Shown piece after piece: positions 16,616 to 25,601 of a DNA stretch of 64,000 nucleotides (position 1 is the first letter of the stretch; each line of letters opens with the position of its first letter). Source of the DNA: Pseudomonadota bacterium (GTDB lineage Bacteria; Myxococcota; Myxococcia; Myxococcales; Myxococcaceae); the NCBI GenBank assembly GCA_023423535.1, contig JAFAFL010000080.1, positions 1-64,000 on the forward strand. The letters are read 5' to 3'. The notes under the pieces are model-generated. The model saw nothing but the letters and a program-made list of their open reading frames with translations. It did no database searches and was not told where the DNA came from. The position numbers and the translations under genes were made by a program.

Positions 16616-17937
16616 ACGCGAACCCGCACGGCGCGGTCGTCCCGGTGGCAGAGCCGCTCCTCCGAGAGGGCGTTCTCGAGGCGCCGCACAACCGCGTCGT
16701 CCCCCGCGGCCCGAACCCCTTCGGCGAGGGCGAAGGCAAGGGCGCGCGCGAGGCGCGACGTGCGCCGCCCGCGCGGATGGAGCGTCACCTCGCCGCGCTG
16801 CTGCCGATCGGGAGCGACGATGCGCTCGACGAGGTTCGACTGCAGGAACTGGCGGAGAACGCGAGCGAGCCCAATCCCCTCTTCGAGCCGTGGCTGGCGC
16901 TGCCGCTTCTGGGCGGCCGCACCGACGTCGTGGCGGTGCAGGTCTGGGGCTGCGACGCGGGCGGGGCGCGCCGTCTGGATGGCCTGCTGCTCCTCGAGCG
17001 CAAGCGGGTGGCGAGGCGGCTCGAGTACCTGCGCACCTGGGGACACCTGCTCGTCCCGGTCGGCGTTCCGCTGGTGCGCGCCGGCGTCGAACAGGAGGTG
17101 GCAGACGCGCTGCTGGGCCTCGTGGAGACGCAGGCGCTGCCCTTGCTGAGGCTCGACCGCGTCCCGGCCGACGGGCCCTTTCACCGCGCGCTGGTGCACG
17201 CATGCTGGCTGCGCGAGTGGCCGCTGCACCTCGTGGACTCGCAGACGCGCGCGCTCTTCCGTCCGCTGGGTGATGCGGCGGCGTTCACCCAGGAGGTGCT
17301 CTCCGGGAAGCGGCGCCGCGAGCTGCGCAAGGCGCTGGAGCGGCTGGAGTCTCTGGGGACGGTGCGGTTCACGCGGCTCGAGTCCGGCGACGCGGGGGCC
17401 GTCTCGGCGTGGGCGAGAGCGTACGCGCAGCTCGAGCGCCAGGGGTGGAAGGGCGAAGAGGGCGTCGCGGTGGGCGGCGCGGAGCTCGATGCGGCGCAGT
17501 TCGAACGCATCCTTCGCGGCGCGCTGATGCGCGACCGGCTCCACTTTCTCGCGCTGGAGTTCGACGGCCGGCCGGTGGCGATGAACGTGGCGGTGCTCGC
17601 GGGTGACGGCGGCTACGGGCTGAAGACGACCTACGACGAGTCGCTCGCGCGCTTCATGCCCGGCGTGCAGCTCTACCTCCACCAGCTCGAGCTGTTGCAC
17701 CAGACGGCGGGGCTGCGATGGATGGACTCCTGCGCGTCGCCGGACCGGCAGCTGATGAACCAGCTCTGGCCGGAGCGCCGCGAGCTGCACTCGCTCGTCG
17801 TCGCCGCGGACCGGCCGCTCGCCTCCGCCATCGCCGCGTCGCTGCCGCTGACGCGGTGGGCAAAGCGGTGGCTCGTCGATCGCGCGCCGCCCCGAGCGAA
17901 GCTGCGCCGCGCACAGGCTCGGGCAGAGGCGCCGTGA
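16612..17937 (+). CDS. FemAB/BioF2-like GNAT family protein
   Basis: This 441-residue protein has the double-GNAT look of the Acetyltransf_6 (FemAB/CelD-like) group. The second domain contains GKRRRELRKALERLESLGTV (about 226-245), LHFLALEFDGRPVAMNVAVL (about 310-329), and YGLKTTYDESLARFMPGVQLY (about 336-356, corresponding to the KxxYDEx-FxPG motif of that group). The first 60 residues are a low-complexity leader. It overlaps the methyltransferase by four bases. Such proteins transfer acyl or aminoacyl groups, or act in exopolysaccharide pathways. With a hydroxylase and a methyltransferase in the operon, it probably modifies the same unknown product. Confidence 0.75.
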   Translation: MNANPHGAVVPVAEPLLREGVLEAPHNRVVPRGPNPFGEGEGKGAREARRAPPARMERHLAALLPIGSDDALDEVRLQELAENASEPNPLFEPWLALPLLGGRTDVVAVQVWGCDAGGARRLDGLLLLERKRVARRLEYLRTWGHLLVPVGVPLVRAGVEQEVADALLGLVETQALPLLRLDRVPADGPFHRALVHACWLREWPLHLVDSQTRALFRPLGDAAAFTQEVLSGKRRRELRKALERLESLGTVRFTRLESGDAGAVSAWARAYAQLERQGWKGEEGVAVGGAELDAAQFERILRGALMRDRLHFLALEFDGRPVAMNVAVLAGDGGYGLKTTYDESLARFMPGVQLYLHQLELLHQTAGLRWMDSCASPDRQLMNQLWPERRELHSLVVAADRPLASAIAASLPLTRWAKRWLVDRAPPRAKLRRAQARAEAP

Positions 17938-17938
17938 G

Positions 17939-20131
17939 CTACGGCAGGAGGTCCTCGCGGCGCCCGGTGCCTGCTCCGTTCGGGCGGGGCCAGTGCGTGC
18001 GCAGCAGCGGGATGCCGGCGAGGTCGTAGGCCTCGAGCCGCAGCCGCCCGCCGCGCGAGACGAGCGCGTAGAGCACCGCGCCCTCGAACAGCGCGCCCTC
18101 CACCTCCGGTCCTCCCTCGAGCTCGCAGAGCAAGGCGCGGCCACCGGGGAGGAAGAGCTGCAGGTCGGTGCGGTGTCCGGTGAGCGGCGTGGCCTCGGTC
18201 AGCGTGAGCACGCCCCCGGGCAGCGGAGAGGCGGTGAGCGCCGCTTCGATGAGGCGGCCCTCCACGCTGCCGGGGAGCACCGGCGCCTCCCACCCTTCGG
18301 CGTTCTCCTGGATCGGCGTGGCGCGCAGCAGCGTCGTCTGCAGCTCGGGGAGGCAGACCTGCGGCGCGGGCGCCTCGCAGGCGCGGAAGAAGGCATAGAC
18401 GCTCTCGCCGTCCGTCAGCGCCTCGAAGTCGAGCGGGAGCTCACCGCTGCCCGGCGCGCTGGAATCGATGAGCTCGGTCACGCCGCCATCGGTGGCGACG
18501 ACCGCGCGTCCACCCACCGCCGCGCCCTCGCCTCGAAGCACTGCCGAGAGCGCGCCGCCGTCGAAGTCGCCGAAGACGGTGGGCTCCAGCGTCACCGCGC
18601 CGAGGCCCGGGGTGGCGCTCTTCGAGAAGACGGGCTCCAGCGGCGCGAACCTCACCAGTGGACCGCCGCTGCCGTGCAGCCAGAGCGCGCCGCGGTCGGT
18701 GGAGAGGCCCGGGCCGCTCGCCGCCAGCGCGAGGGTGCTGCCGTGCCGCGCATCCTCCACCCGCTCCGCCCGGCCGATGCCGCCGTCCTCGAGGAGTCGC
18801 AGCAGCGCCACCCCACGCGCGACCGGTGCGCCGGTGCCGTTCGCTTCAGCAAAGGACGCGGCCGCCCACACGCCCCCGTCGCGCTGCAGCGCCACCGAGC
18901 CCCGGGGCAGCACCGCGGCGCTTCCGGCAGGTGCAAAGGGCACGCTCTCCAGCGGCAGCGACCATGCCCGCGCGCCGTTGGAGGTGAGCAGCGCGGTCAG
19001 CTCGCGCGCATTCGACACGAGCACGCCGCCGGAGGACGCGCCGTGCAGCACCGTCTCGCCCGGGCCCGCATCGAGCGGCGACTCGAAGCGCAGGAACCCG
19101 TTGGGCGTGTAGGAGAGTACGGAGCAGCCGCCGTCCTGCGACTGCAGCCCACAGGCGTCGAAGTACACGTTGCCGGCGAGCGCGCGCAGTCGACCCGGCT
19201 GTCGCGCGGGCTCGGTCACGGTGTCTCCGAGCGGCACGCTCCAGAGGGGAATCATCGGCCCTGCGTCCGGCTGCACGCACGCGCCCGCGTTGCAGCGGCT
19301 GACGTCCGCGCAGGGCGTGCGGGGCGCACAGACCGTGCCATCCGGCGTGGGAACTTTGGTGCAGGCGCCCGAAGAGCAGAGGCTCACCGAGGTGCAGTCC
19401 GCCGGGCCGCAGAGCACTCCGTCCTCAACAGGGGCAATGCCGCAGCCGGTCAGCGGCTCGCAGGTCGCGCGCTCGCAGAGATTCTCCGAGTCGGGGCACT
19501 CGGAGGTGATGTCCGTGTTCACGCAGCCGGCCTGTGGCGAGCAGGCGTCGCGGGTGCAGAGGTTCCCGTCGTCGCAGCTGCGCGGCGTTCCCACGCACGC
19601 GCCGGCGCGGCACTGGCCGTTCTCCAGGCAGAGGTTCTCCGGCGGGCAGGCGCTTCCCTCGGGCGCGGCGCCTTCAACGCAGGACTCCGACTGGAGATCG
19701 AAGCGCGACTCGCGGCAGACCGCGGAGGGCACACACGGGAGCGGCCGCACCCCGCGTCCACGGAGCGTGACCTCGAAGGTCTCGCCGCGCGCGGTCAGCC
19801 GGAGCAGCCCTTCGGCCTCACCTTCGGGCGCGGTGAAGGTCACGCCAAAGGTCGAGACTCCGCCGCCGGGCACCAGCACCGTCTGCGGCGCGCGGAAGGG
19901 GCCGGTCGTCTCCAGCTCCACCAGCACCTCCACCCGCCCGGTGCCGAGCAGCTCGAGCTGCCGTGTCACCTCCGCGCCCTCCAGCGTCTTGCCGAAGTCG
20001 AGCTCGCGCGTGTCGGTGCGGAAGCCCGCGGTGGTGCTGCCCACGCCGCCGCCGCCGCAGTCACAGCCGGCCAACGCGGTAACGATCGTCAGCGCCAGCA
20101 GCAGCGCCTTCGTCCTGCCGGGCCCGCTCAC
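17939..20131 (-). CDS. lipoprotein with ASH-like domain and Cys-rich repeats
   Basis: This 730-residue protein has a lipobox TALAGC at about 17-22. An ASH/HYDIN-like beta-sandwich follows (TRELDFGKTLEGAEVTRQLEL to VTLRGRGV, about 40-130). A Cys-rich section of repeated C-x(4-6)-C units comes next (CLENGQCRAGACVG, CDDGNLCTRDAC, CERATCEPLTGC, about 150-275). The large C-terminal region looks like a WD/PQQ-type propeller of weak repeats. GTG at 20131 overlaps the DedA stop (GTGA). This type of modular surface lipoprotein is common in myxobacteria; its function is unknown. Confidence 0.78.
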   Translation of the reverse strand: MSGPGRTKALLLALTIVTALAGCDCGGGGVGSTTAGFRTDTRELDFGKTLEGAEVTRQLELLGTGRVEVLVELETTGPFRAPQTVLVPGGGVSTFGVTFTAPEGEAEGLLRLTARGETFEVTLRGRGVRPLPCVPSAVCRESRFDLQSESCVEGAAPEGSACPPENLCLENGQCRAGACVGTPRSCDDGNLCTRDACSPQAGCVNTDITSECPDSENLCERATCEPLTGCGIAPVEDGVLCGPADCTSVSLCSSGACTKVPTPDGTVCAPRTPCADVSRCNAGACVQPDAGPMIPLWSVPLGDTVTEPARQPGRLRALAGNVYFDACGLQSQDGGCSVLSYTPNGFLRFESPLDAGPGETVLHGASSGGVLVSNARELTALLTSNGARAWSLPLESVPFAPAGSAAVLPRGSVALQRDGGVWAAASFAEANGTGAPVARGVALLRLLEDGGIGRAERVEDARHGSTLALAASGPGLSTDRGALWLHGSGGPLVRFAPLEPVFSKSATPGLGAVTLEPTVFGDFDGGALSAVLRGEGAAVGGRAVVATDGGVTELIDSSAPGSGELPLDFEALTDGESVYAFFRACEAPAPQVCLPELQTTLLRATPIQENAEGWEAPVLPGSVEGRLIEAALTASPLPGGVLTLTEATPLTGHRTDLQLFLPGGRALLCELEGGPEVEGALFEGAVLYALVSRGGRLRLEAYDLAGIPLLRTHWPRPNGAGTGRREDLLP

Positions 20132-20730
20132 GGCAGCCTCTCCAACGACCGCCGCGAGCGCACGAAGCGCATCGTCAGCTTCGCCAGCACCGCGATCATC
20201 ACGACCGCGATCACCGCCACCGCCGCGCGGTTGTAGTCGCGCAGGAAGCGCTCGAGCCGCTCCGCGTTGCCGCCGAGCGCGACGCCCAACGAGAGGATGA
20301 GCGCGTTCCAGAGCAGCGCGGAGAAGGCGCCCCACACCATCACCTTTGCGAACGGCATCCGCGAGGCGCCGGCCACGAGGAAGAGCGGGCCTCGCACGCC
20401 GGGCATGAACCGGTTGAAGGCGATGAGCCACATCCCTCGCTGCCGCATCCGTTCGCGCACCACGGGGAACTTGTGTTCGTACCGGTCCCCGAGCTTCACG
20501 CCGATCGCGTAGTTCACCGCGCAGCCGAGCACGCTGCCCGCGGTGACGGTGAGGAGCACCAGCGGCCACGAGGCGTCGCCGCGCACCGCGAACACGCCGC
20601 CGAGCAGCACCACCGAGTCGCCGGGAAAGGGCGGGAAGACGTACTCGATGAGCGCGGCGCAAAAGAGCGCGAGGTAGGCGCTCGGGCCTAAGGAGAGGAG
20701 CCACGAGTCGAGAAGCTCAACGATGGGCAT
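20128..20730 (-). CDS. DedA-family inner-membrane protein
   Basis: This 200-residue integral membrane protein of the DedA/SNARE-associated (VTT) family has the family acidic motif near the N-terminus (ALIEYVFPPFPGDSVVLLGG, about 27-46). The basic motif follows in RFMPGVRGPLFLVAGASRM (about 107-125). Several hydrophobic segments follow to the C-terminus. DedA proteins are proposed to be lipid scramblases or proton-dependent transporters that support envelope integrity. It is the first gene of a pair with the ASH lipoprotein, overlapping it by four bases. Confidence 0.92.
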   Translation of the reverse strand: MPIVELLDSWLLSLGPSAYLALFCAALIEYVFPPFPGDSVVLLGGVFAVRGDASWPLVLLTVTAGSVLGCAVNYAIGVKLGDRYEHKFPVVRERMRQRGMWLIAFNRFMPGVRGPLFLVAGASRMPFAKVMVWGAFSALLWNALILSLGVALGGNAERLERFLRDYNRAAVAVIAVVMIAVLAKLTMRFVRSRRSLERLP

Positions 20731-20827
20731 GGACGCGCAGTTGTCCGAGGGAGGCCGGCCGGGACCGCGGATGCTAACGCACGGGCGCCGCGCATCATCC
20801 CTTCGTTCTCGAACTCGTCTGCGAGTG

Positions 20828-21742
20828 TCAGCCGTCCACGATCGCGTCGATCTCCGCGCGCGCCGCTTCGGCCGACCCGCGAGGCAGCCGCCCCCACTTC
20901 TCCAGCCGCTCCACGAGGCGCACGCTGCGTGCGCGCAGGGTCTTCGAACCGCTCCCCGGCAGCCACTTGCGCGGCGCGGGCAACATCGACGCGAGCACCG
21001 CGCCCTGGGCCACGCTCAGCTCGGAGGCGGCGACGCCGAAGTGCGCGCGCGAGGCGGCCTCGATGCCGTAGATGCCCTCGCCCCACTCCGCGACGTTGAG
21101 GTACAGCTCGAGGATCCGGTTCTTGTCCAACGCGGTCTCCAGCCTGCGCGCGAGGATGAGCTCTTTCGCCTTCCGCCACAGGCTGCGGTCGCCGGAGAGC
21201 CAGAGGTTCTTCGCGAGTTGCTGCGTGAGCGTGGACGCGCCCCGCCCGAGCCGCTTCTGCTCCCACGCCTCGTTCAGCGCCTTCTTCGTCTCGTGCAGGT
21301 CGAGCCCTTCGTGGTCGAAGAATCGGTCGTCCTCCGACGCGACCACCGCCTCCACCGCGTGCGGCGCCACCTGCGACAGGCGCACCCAACGCTGCTGACG
21401 GCGCGCGCGCGCTCCCCTCTCCTTCGCCTCCTCCGCCCGCGCGTCGATCAGCGCGGTGCTCTTCGGGTTCTGCGTCGCGAGGGGGCGGACGTCGGGCAGC
21501 GTTCCGTACGCGTGGCCCGCCCACACGCAGAGCCCGAGGAAGAGCGCGAAGACGACCTTCGGCCACAGCGACGCGGTCAGCCCCCCACCGGCGGCTCGTG
21601 AAGCGCGTGAGGCACGTGCGGCGCGCGGCGGTCGGGGAGAGCGGGACGAGGAGGCTCGAGGAGCGCGAGCGGCGGCGCGGGGCATCGGGCGCGCATCTAC
21701 ACGTGCACGTGGAGGCCGCGTCCACTTTTCGCGCTCGCTCAC
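20828..21742 (-). CDS. mtgA: monofunctional biosynthetic peptidoglycan transglycosylase
   Basis: This 304-residue glycosyltransferase family 51 enzyme polymerises lipid II into glycan strands at the outer face of the inner membrane. A low-complexity Arg/Ala/Ser cytoplasmic tail (1-50) precedes one transmembrane helix (VVFALFLGLCVWAGHAYG, about 62-80). Catalytic motifs are EDDRFFDHEGLDL (about 137-149, catalytic Glu), RGASTLTQQLAKNLWL (about 167-182) and ILELYLNVAEWGEGIYGIEAA. No transpeptidase domain follows. The GTG at 21742 gives the longest form; ATG at 21685 would shorten only the disordered tail, and neither has a strong ribosome site. Confidence 0.92.
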   Translation of the reverse strand: MSEREKWTRPPRARVDARPMPRAAARAPRASSSRSPRPPRAARASRASRAAGGGLTASLWPKVVFALFLGLCVWAGHAYGTLPDVRPLATQNPKSTALIDARAEEAKERGARARRQQRWVRLSQVAPHAVEAVVASEDDRFFDHEGLDLHETKKALNEAWEQKRLGRGASTLTQQLAKNLWLSGDRSLWRKAKELILARRLETALDKNRILELYLNVAEWGEGIYGIEAASRAHFGVAASELSVAQGAVLASMLPAPRKWLPGSGSKTLRARSVRLVERLEKWGRLPRGSAEAARAEIDAIVDG

Positions 21743-21884
21743 CTGACTGCTCTGCGGACGTGCGGGTCTCCTGACCCGTCCAGAAGTTGTCCCACCCGTG
21801 CGGGCACCTCACCTCATGGAGAGACGAACCCTCTTTTCCAGCGACCGCGCAGCCGCGCCTTCGCGCCACGCAAGGAGCCGACGC

Positions 21885-23039
21885 ATGCGAGCAATGACGT
21901 ACCAGGGGCCCTACAAGCTCCGGGTGGAGAACAAGCCGGACCCGAAGATCGAGCACCCGCTCGACGCGGTGCTGAAGGTCACGCGCGCGGCGATCTGCGG
22001 CTCGGACCTGCACATCTTCCACGGCTTCCTCCCCGACACACGCGTGGGCCACACCTTCGGCCACGAGTTCACCGGCGTCGTCGAGGAGGTGGGCAAGGGC
22101 GTGCAGAATCTCAAGCCCGGTGACCGCGTCGTCGTCCCCTTCCCCATCGCGTGTGGCGGCTGCTTCTTCTGCTCGCGAGGACTCTTCGCCAACTGCGAGA
22201 ACGCGAACCCGTCGAGCGACATCGCCACCGGCGTCTTCGGCTACTCGCACACCACCGGCGGCTACGACGGCGGCCAGGCCCAGTACGTGCGCGTGCCCTA
22301 CGCCAACGTGGGGCCGATGAAGATCCCCGACGACATGAGCGAGGAGGAGGTGCTCTGCCTCGCCGACATCTTCCCCACCGGCTACCAGGGCGCGGAGATG
22401 GCGCAGATCGAACCGGGCGACACGGTGGTCGTCTTTGGCTGCGGTCCGGTGGGCCTCTTCGCCATGCGCAGCGCGTGGTTGATGGGCGCGGGCCGCGTCA
22501 TCGGCGTGGACCACGTGCCCTACCGGCTCGCGTTCGCCGAGCGCTGGGCAAAGGTCGAGACGATGAACTTCAAGGAGGTCGACGTCGTCACCGCGATCAA
22601 GGACATCACCGGCGGGCGCGGCGCGGACGCGACGATCGACGCGGTGGGGCTCGAGGCGGAGGGCGCGCCGCTGCAGTCACTGCTCGGCGTGAAGATGAAG
22701 CTGCAGGGCGGGAGCGCGGCGGCGCTGAACTTCTGCTTCCACGCCACGCGCAAGGGCGGACGCGTCTCGGTGGTGGGCGTGTACGGCCCGCCGGCGCTGG
22801 CGATGGACTTCGGCACCGCGATGAACAAGGGCCTCACCATCCGCGCGAACCAGTGCAACGTGCACCGCTACCTGCCGCACCTGCTCGAGCGCCTGCGCGA
22901 CGGCAGCGTGGACGGCAAGGGCGTCTTCACCCACAAGCTCACGCTCGACGAGATCGGCCACGGCTACCAGATCTTCTCGGACAAGAGCGACGGGTGCATC
23001 AAGTGCATGATCGACCCGCACGCCACCAGCATCCACTAG
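21885..23039 (+). CDS. zinc-dependent alcohol dehydrogenase
   Basis: This 384-residue medium-chain dehydrogenase has catalytic zinc ligands in ICGSDLH (Cys about 37) and GHEFTGVVEEVG (His about 61). The four structural-zinc cysteines are in CGGCFFCSRGLFANCE (about 91-106). NAD(P) binding is shown by VVVFGCGPVGLFAMRSA (about 184-200). It resembles the glutathione-independent formaldehyde dehydrogenase branch, with an insertion before LNFCFHATRKGG. AAGGAG lies 7 bases before ATG 21885; the in-frame upstream start at 21798 lacks one. The next gene starts 8 bases after the stop, so the two form an operon. Confidence 0.9.
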   Translation: MRAMTYQGPYKLRVENKPDPKIEHPLDAVLKVTRAAICGSDLHIFHGFLPDTRVGHTFGHEFTGVVEEVGKGVQNLKPGDRVVVPFPIACGGCFFCSRGLFANCENANPSSDIATGVFGYSHTTGGYDGGQAQYVRVPYANVGPMKIPDDMSEEEVLCLADIFPTGYQGAEMAQIEPGDTVVVFGCGPVGLFAMRSAWLMGAGRVIGVDHVPYRLAFAERWAKVETMNFKEVDVVTAIKDITGGRGADATIDAVGLEAEGAPLQSLLGVKMKLQGGSAAALNFCFHATRKGGRVSVVGVYGPPALAMDFGTAMNKGLTIRANQCNVHRYLPHLLERLRDGSVDGKGVFTHKLTLDEIGHGYQIFSDKSDGCIKCMIDPHATSIH

Positions 23040-23047
23040 GAGGAGAG

Positions 23048-23443
23048 ATGATCGACCACGACCAGATCCCCGGCTACGGCGTCGATGCAGACCCGTCGAA
23101 GCGGCCGGGCATTCCGCAGTACCAGCGCCCGCCCCGCGCGGCCCCGTTCGCGGAGTACCCGCCGCCGCGGCAGCAGACCGAGGTGAAGCAGTTCATGCAC
23201 GGGCGCCCGCACAAGGACTACCCGCCGGTTTGGGGCACCGCGCAGCCGGCGAAGGGCGTTGCAGGCGCGATGAGGAAGCTCGCGTACTCGTGGCCGGACC
23301 ACTACCCGAAGCACTGGGTGATGCTGCTCGCGGCGGATCGCGTGGACGTGCTCGAGCACCGGCTGCGGAGGGGTCTTCCAGTCCTTGCTGCCGTCGCGGG
23401 TGGCTTCCTGGTGGGGCGGGCACTCGTGAACCGGCTGCGTTGA
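23048..23443 (+). CDS. conserved hypothetical protein in operon with the alcohol dehydrogenase
   Basis: This 131-residue protein has a hydrophilic Pro-rich first half (IPGYGVDADPSKRPGIPQYQ, MHGRPHKDYPPVWGTAQPAKG). A helical middle (AMRKLAYSWPDHYPKHWVMLLAADRVD) and a short hydrophobic C-terminal segment (LPVLAAVAGGFLVGRALV) follow, so it may be membrane-anchored at its C-terminus. From memory, similar small proteins accompany zinc alcohol dehydrogenases in other proteobacteria. A strong ribosome site (AGGAGGAG) precedes ATG 23048. No function can be assigned. Confidence 0.75.
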   Translation: MIDHDQIPGYGVDADPSKRPGIPQYQRPPRAAPFAEYPPPRQQTEVKQFMHGRPHKDYPPVWGTAQPAKGVAGAMRKLAYSWPDHYPKHWVMLLAADRVDVLEHRLRRGLPVLAAVAGGFLVGRALVNRLR

Positions 23444-23478
23444 ACCTTCGGCAGGGGTCGAACCTGACTCTGAGCCGG

Positions 23479-23497
23479 AGGTCCTGGTCCAGGACCT
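23479..23497. terminator. perfect inverted repeat between convergent genes
   Basis: AGGTCCTG (23479-23486), loop GTC, CAGGACCT (23490-23497): an 8-bp perfect stem with no T-run on either side. It lies after the dehydrogenase operon and overlaps the stop codon of the RlmN-like gene on the other strand, so it probably serves as a shared terminator or pause site. Confidence 0.5.
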
Positions 23498-24578
23498 AGG
23501 AAACGACCGGTGCGGCGGGGAGGGTCATCACCTCTCCGCCGTACTGGCTGGCCTCCAGCGTGCCGCACGCCGCGCCGATGTCCTTGCCGCCCGAGTAGCG
23601 CCGCGCGATCGGCGCGCCGACGAGCTGCAGGTGGTCGCGGAAGGCCTTCAGCTCCTCGTCGGTGGGCGGGAGGTACTTCCCCGTCGGATCGGTCACGTCG
23701 ATGAGATCGATCTTCACCGGCACGCCCGCGAACGCGTCGCGCAACGCCACCGCGTCCTCGAGCCCGGTGTTGAAGCCGCGGATGGCCACGTAGGCGATCA
23801 TCGCGCGCTCGCGGCGCTGCACCGCGTACTGGCGGATCTCCTCCACCAATTCGCCGAAGGGGTTCGCCTCCTGCACCGGCATCACCTTCACCCGCTTCTC
23901 GGGGATGGCGCTGGTGACGCTGAACGCGAGCCGGTACGGGTGGTCCTCCTTGATGTAGCGGCGGATGGCGGGGAGCACGCCCGCGGTGGAGAAGGTGATC
24001 GACTTCGCGCCGATGGAGAAGCCCGCCGGGTGGCAGAGGATCCGCGCCGCGCGCTCCGTCTCCTTGAAGTTGAGCAGGGGCTCGCCCATCCCCATGAAGA
24101 CGACGCCGCGCACCGGACGGTCCGCCTCCTCGCGCACGTGCATCACCTGATCGAGGATCTCCCACGTCTGCAGGTTGCGCTTGAAGCCCATGCGCCCCGT
24201 CGCGCAGAAGTCGCACGCCAGCGCACAGCCCACCTGCGACGACACGCAGACCACGTACTTCTCGTCGAAGATGGGGATCCGCACCGCCTCCACGCGACCG
24301 CCGAGCGGGCTCTCGAAGAGGTACTTCACGAAGCCGTCGCTCGCGCGCCTGCGCTCGATGACGGTCAGCCGCGGCAGCTCCGCCCTGGCCCGCAGCAGCT
24401 GGGCCACCTCACGAGGCACCTGCGGCGCCCGCGCGACCTCCTCCACCGAACCTGCGCCGTGGGCGAAGACGCGCGCAAACACCTTCAGCACCGCGGTGCG
24501 CGAAGGGTTCGCGGGCCGGAGCACCTCGGTCAGCTCCTCGAGGGAGAGGTTCTTCAGGTTCAGCTGCGGCGCGTCCAT
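23496..24578 (-). CDS. RlmN-family radical SAM methyltransferase (divergent C-terminal half)
   Basis: This 360-residue radical SAM enzyme resembles 23S rRNA A2503 (and tRNA A37) C2-methyltransferase. The upstream Cys and the CxxxCxxC cluster lie in CVSSQVGCALACDFC (about 108-122), SAM binding in VVFMGMGEPLLNF (about 160-172), and the catalytic C-terminal Cys in ACGTL. The region after KVKVMPVQ departs from typical RlmN: the usual EYV reads MIAYVAIRGFNTG, and the usual NLIPFNP reads DLIDVTDPTGKYLPP. ATG 24578 fits family length; an in-frame extension to 24662 is possible but lacks homology. It may be a second, specialised RlmN paralogue. Confidence 0.85.
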   Translation of the reverse strand: MDAPQLNLKNLSLEELTEVLRPANPSRTAVLKVFARVFAHGAGSVEEVARAPQVPREVAQLLRARAELPRLTVIERRRASDGFVKYLFESPLGGRVEAVRIPIFDEKYVVCVSSQVGCALACDFCATGRMGFKRNLQTWEILDQVMHVREEADRPVRGVVFMGMGEPLLNFKETERAARILCHPAGFSIGAKSITFSTAGVLPAIRRYIKEDHPYRLAFSVTSAIPEKRVKVMPVQEANPFGELVEEIRQYAVQRRERAMIAYVAIRGFNTGLEDAVALRDAFAGVPVKIDLIDVTDPTGKYLPPTDEELKAFRDHLQLVGAPIARRYSGGKDIGAACGTLEASQYGGEVMTLPAAPVVS

Positions 24579-24689
24579 GCCGCGACCTCTACCACTGCAC
24601 GCGGCCTCCGCACGCATGACGCGATGAGAGCACTCACAGCGAGGGACCGGCCGGGCGCCCAATGGGCCGCACTGCCCAGCCGCTCGAGG

Positions 24690-24932
24690 CTACGACTGCG
24701 ACTTCTGCAGCCGCGCGCGCAGGAACTCCTTCACCTTGCCAGCGAGCTCTTCCGGCATCTTCGCCGCCAGCGCCTTACGGCAGAGGCCGGTGGTCTCGCG
24801 GTAGGTGCGCACGAAGTCCACACATGGGGGACACCCGTTCAGGTGTTCCTCCAGGGCCTTGTGCTCCTCCTCCCCGAGCGCTCCGTCGAGGAAGTCCAAC
24901 AGCGAGTGGATGGAGTCCTTGCAGCACTTCAT
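24690..24932 (-). CDS. soluble zinc-finger anti-sigma factor
   Basis: This 80-residue protein has a zf-HC2 signature, HLNGCPPC (H-x3-C-x2-C, about 30-37), preceded by LLDFLDGALGEEEHKALEE. No transmembrane segment is present, unlike many anti-sigma factors, so it should act in the cytoplasm by binding the sigma factor in a zinc- or redox-dependent way. It lies 39 bases downstream of the ECF sigma gene on the same strand, the usual operon order. Confidence 0.85.
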   Translation of the reverse strand: MKCCKDSIHSLLDFLDGALGEEEHKALEEHLNGCPPCVDFVRTYRETTGLCRKALAAKMPEELAGKVKEFLRARLQKSQS

Positions 24933-24971
24933 GCGGCGCGAATCACAACATGACGGGGAGGCTCAGCCGTT

Positions 24972-25559
24972 TCACGACTTTTCCTCGTAGAAGCGCTCGA
25001 TGGCCTCTCGCATGGTCAGCCGGGCGCGGTGCAGGCGGCTCTTGACGGCGGCGACCGAATCGCCGGTCACTTCAGAGATCTGCTCGTAGCTCAGCCCGTC
25101 CACGTCCTTCAAGAGGAAGACCTCGCGGTGGGCCTCGGGCAGCCCGTCGCTCGCGCGCTGGATGGCCTCGCGCATCTCCGCGTCGAGCACCTGTTGCTCC
25201 GCGGCCCTCGCCCACTCCGGCCTCGGCAGTCGGGTGAGGCTGCCGCGCTCGGTGAACTCCGGCGAGGCGAGCTCTCCATGGGCGTTCTCCGCCACCCTGC
25301 GCTGACGCAGCCGCGTGACCGCCGCGTTGGCGGCGATGCGGTAGAGCCACGAGCCGAACGCTGCGTCTCCGCGGAACTCGCCGAGCGACTGGAAGGCGGC
25401 GAGGAACGTGTCCTGCGTCACCTCCGCCGCATCCGCCTCCGAGCGCAACATGCGGAAGGCGAGGCCATAGACGTGATCGGTGTGACGCTCCACCAGCGCT
25501 TCGAACGCAGCGACGTCACCCCCCTGGGCACGCGCCAGCAGCGCGCGGTCATCGTCCAT
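24972..25559 (-). CDS. ECF-type RNA polymerase sigma factor
   Basis: This 195-residue sigma-70 family protein has region 2 visible in HVYGLAFRMLRSEADAAEVTQ and DTFLAAFQSLGEFRGDAAFG (about 28-70), and region 4 in LPEAHREVFLLKDVDGLSYE plus VAAVKSRLHRARLTMREAI (about 140-188). An approximately 45-residue linker separates them. The partner anti-sigma gene lies just downstream. The usual autoregulation would place its promoter in the short gap before 25602, but I could not identify a matching motif. Confidence 0.92.
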   Translation of the reverse strand: MDDDRALLARAQGGDVAAFEALVERHTDHVYGLAFRMLRSEADAAEVTQDTFLAAFQSLGEFRGDAAFGSWLYRIAANAAVTRLRQRRVAENAHGELASPEFTERGSLTRLPRPEWARAAEQQVLDAEMREAIQRASDGLPEAHREVFLLKDVDGLSYEQISEVTGDSVAAVKSRLHRARLTMREAIERFYEEKS

Positions 25560-25601
25560 GGCGGCGGCAGGGTTCCCCGCGAGACGCGGTGGGTCAAGCG
25601 C

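Noticed and set aside
23444..23478. Sequence on the minus strand resembling a tRNA T-arm (CAGGTTCGACCCCTG), with selC in mind
   Set aside because: The bases that would form the 3' side of an acceptor stem (CCGAAGG) have no partner at tRNA distance on the 5' side, which is rlmN coding sequence. No anticodon or D arm can be drawn.
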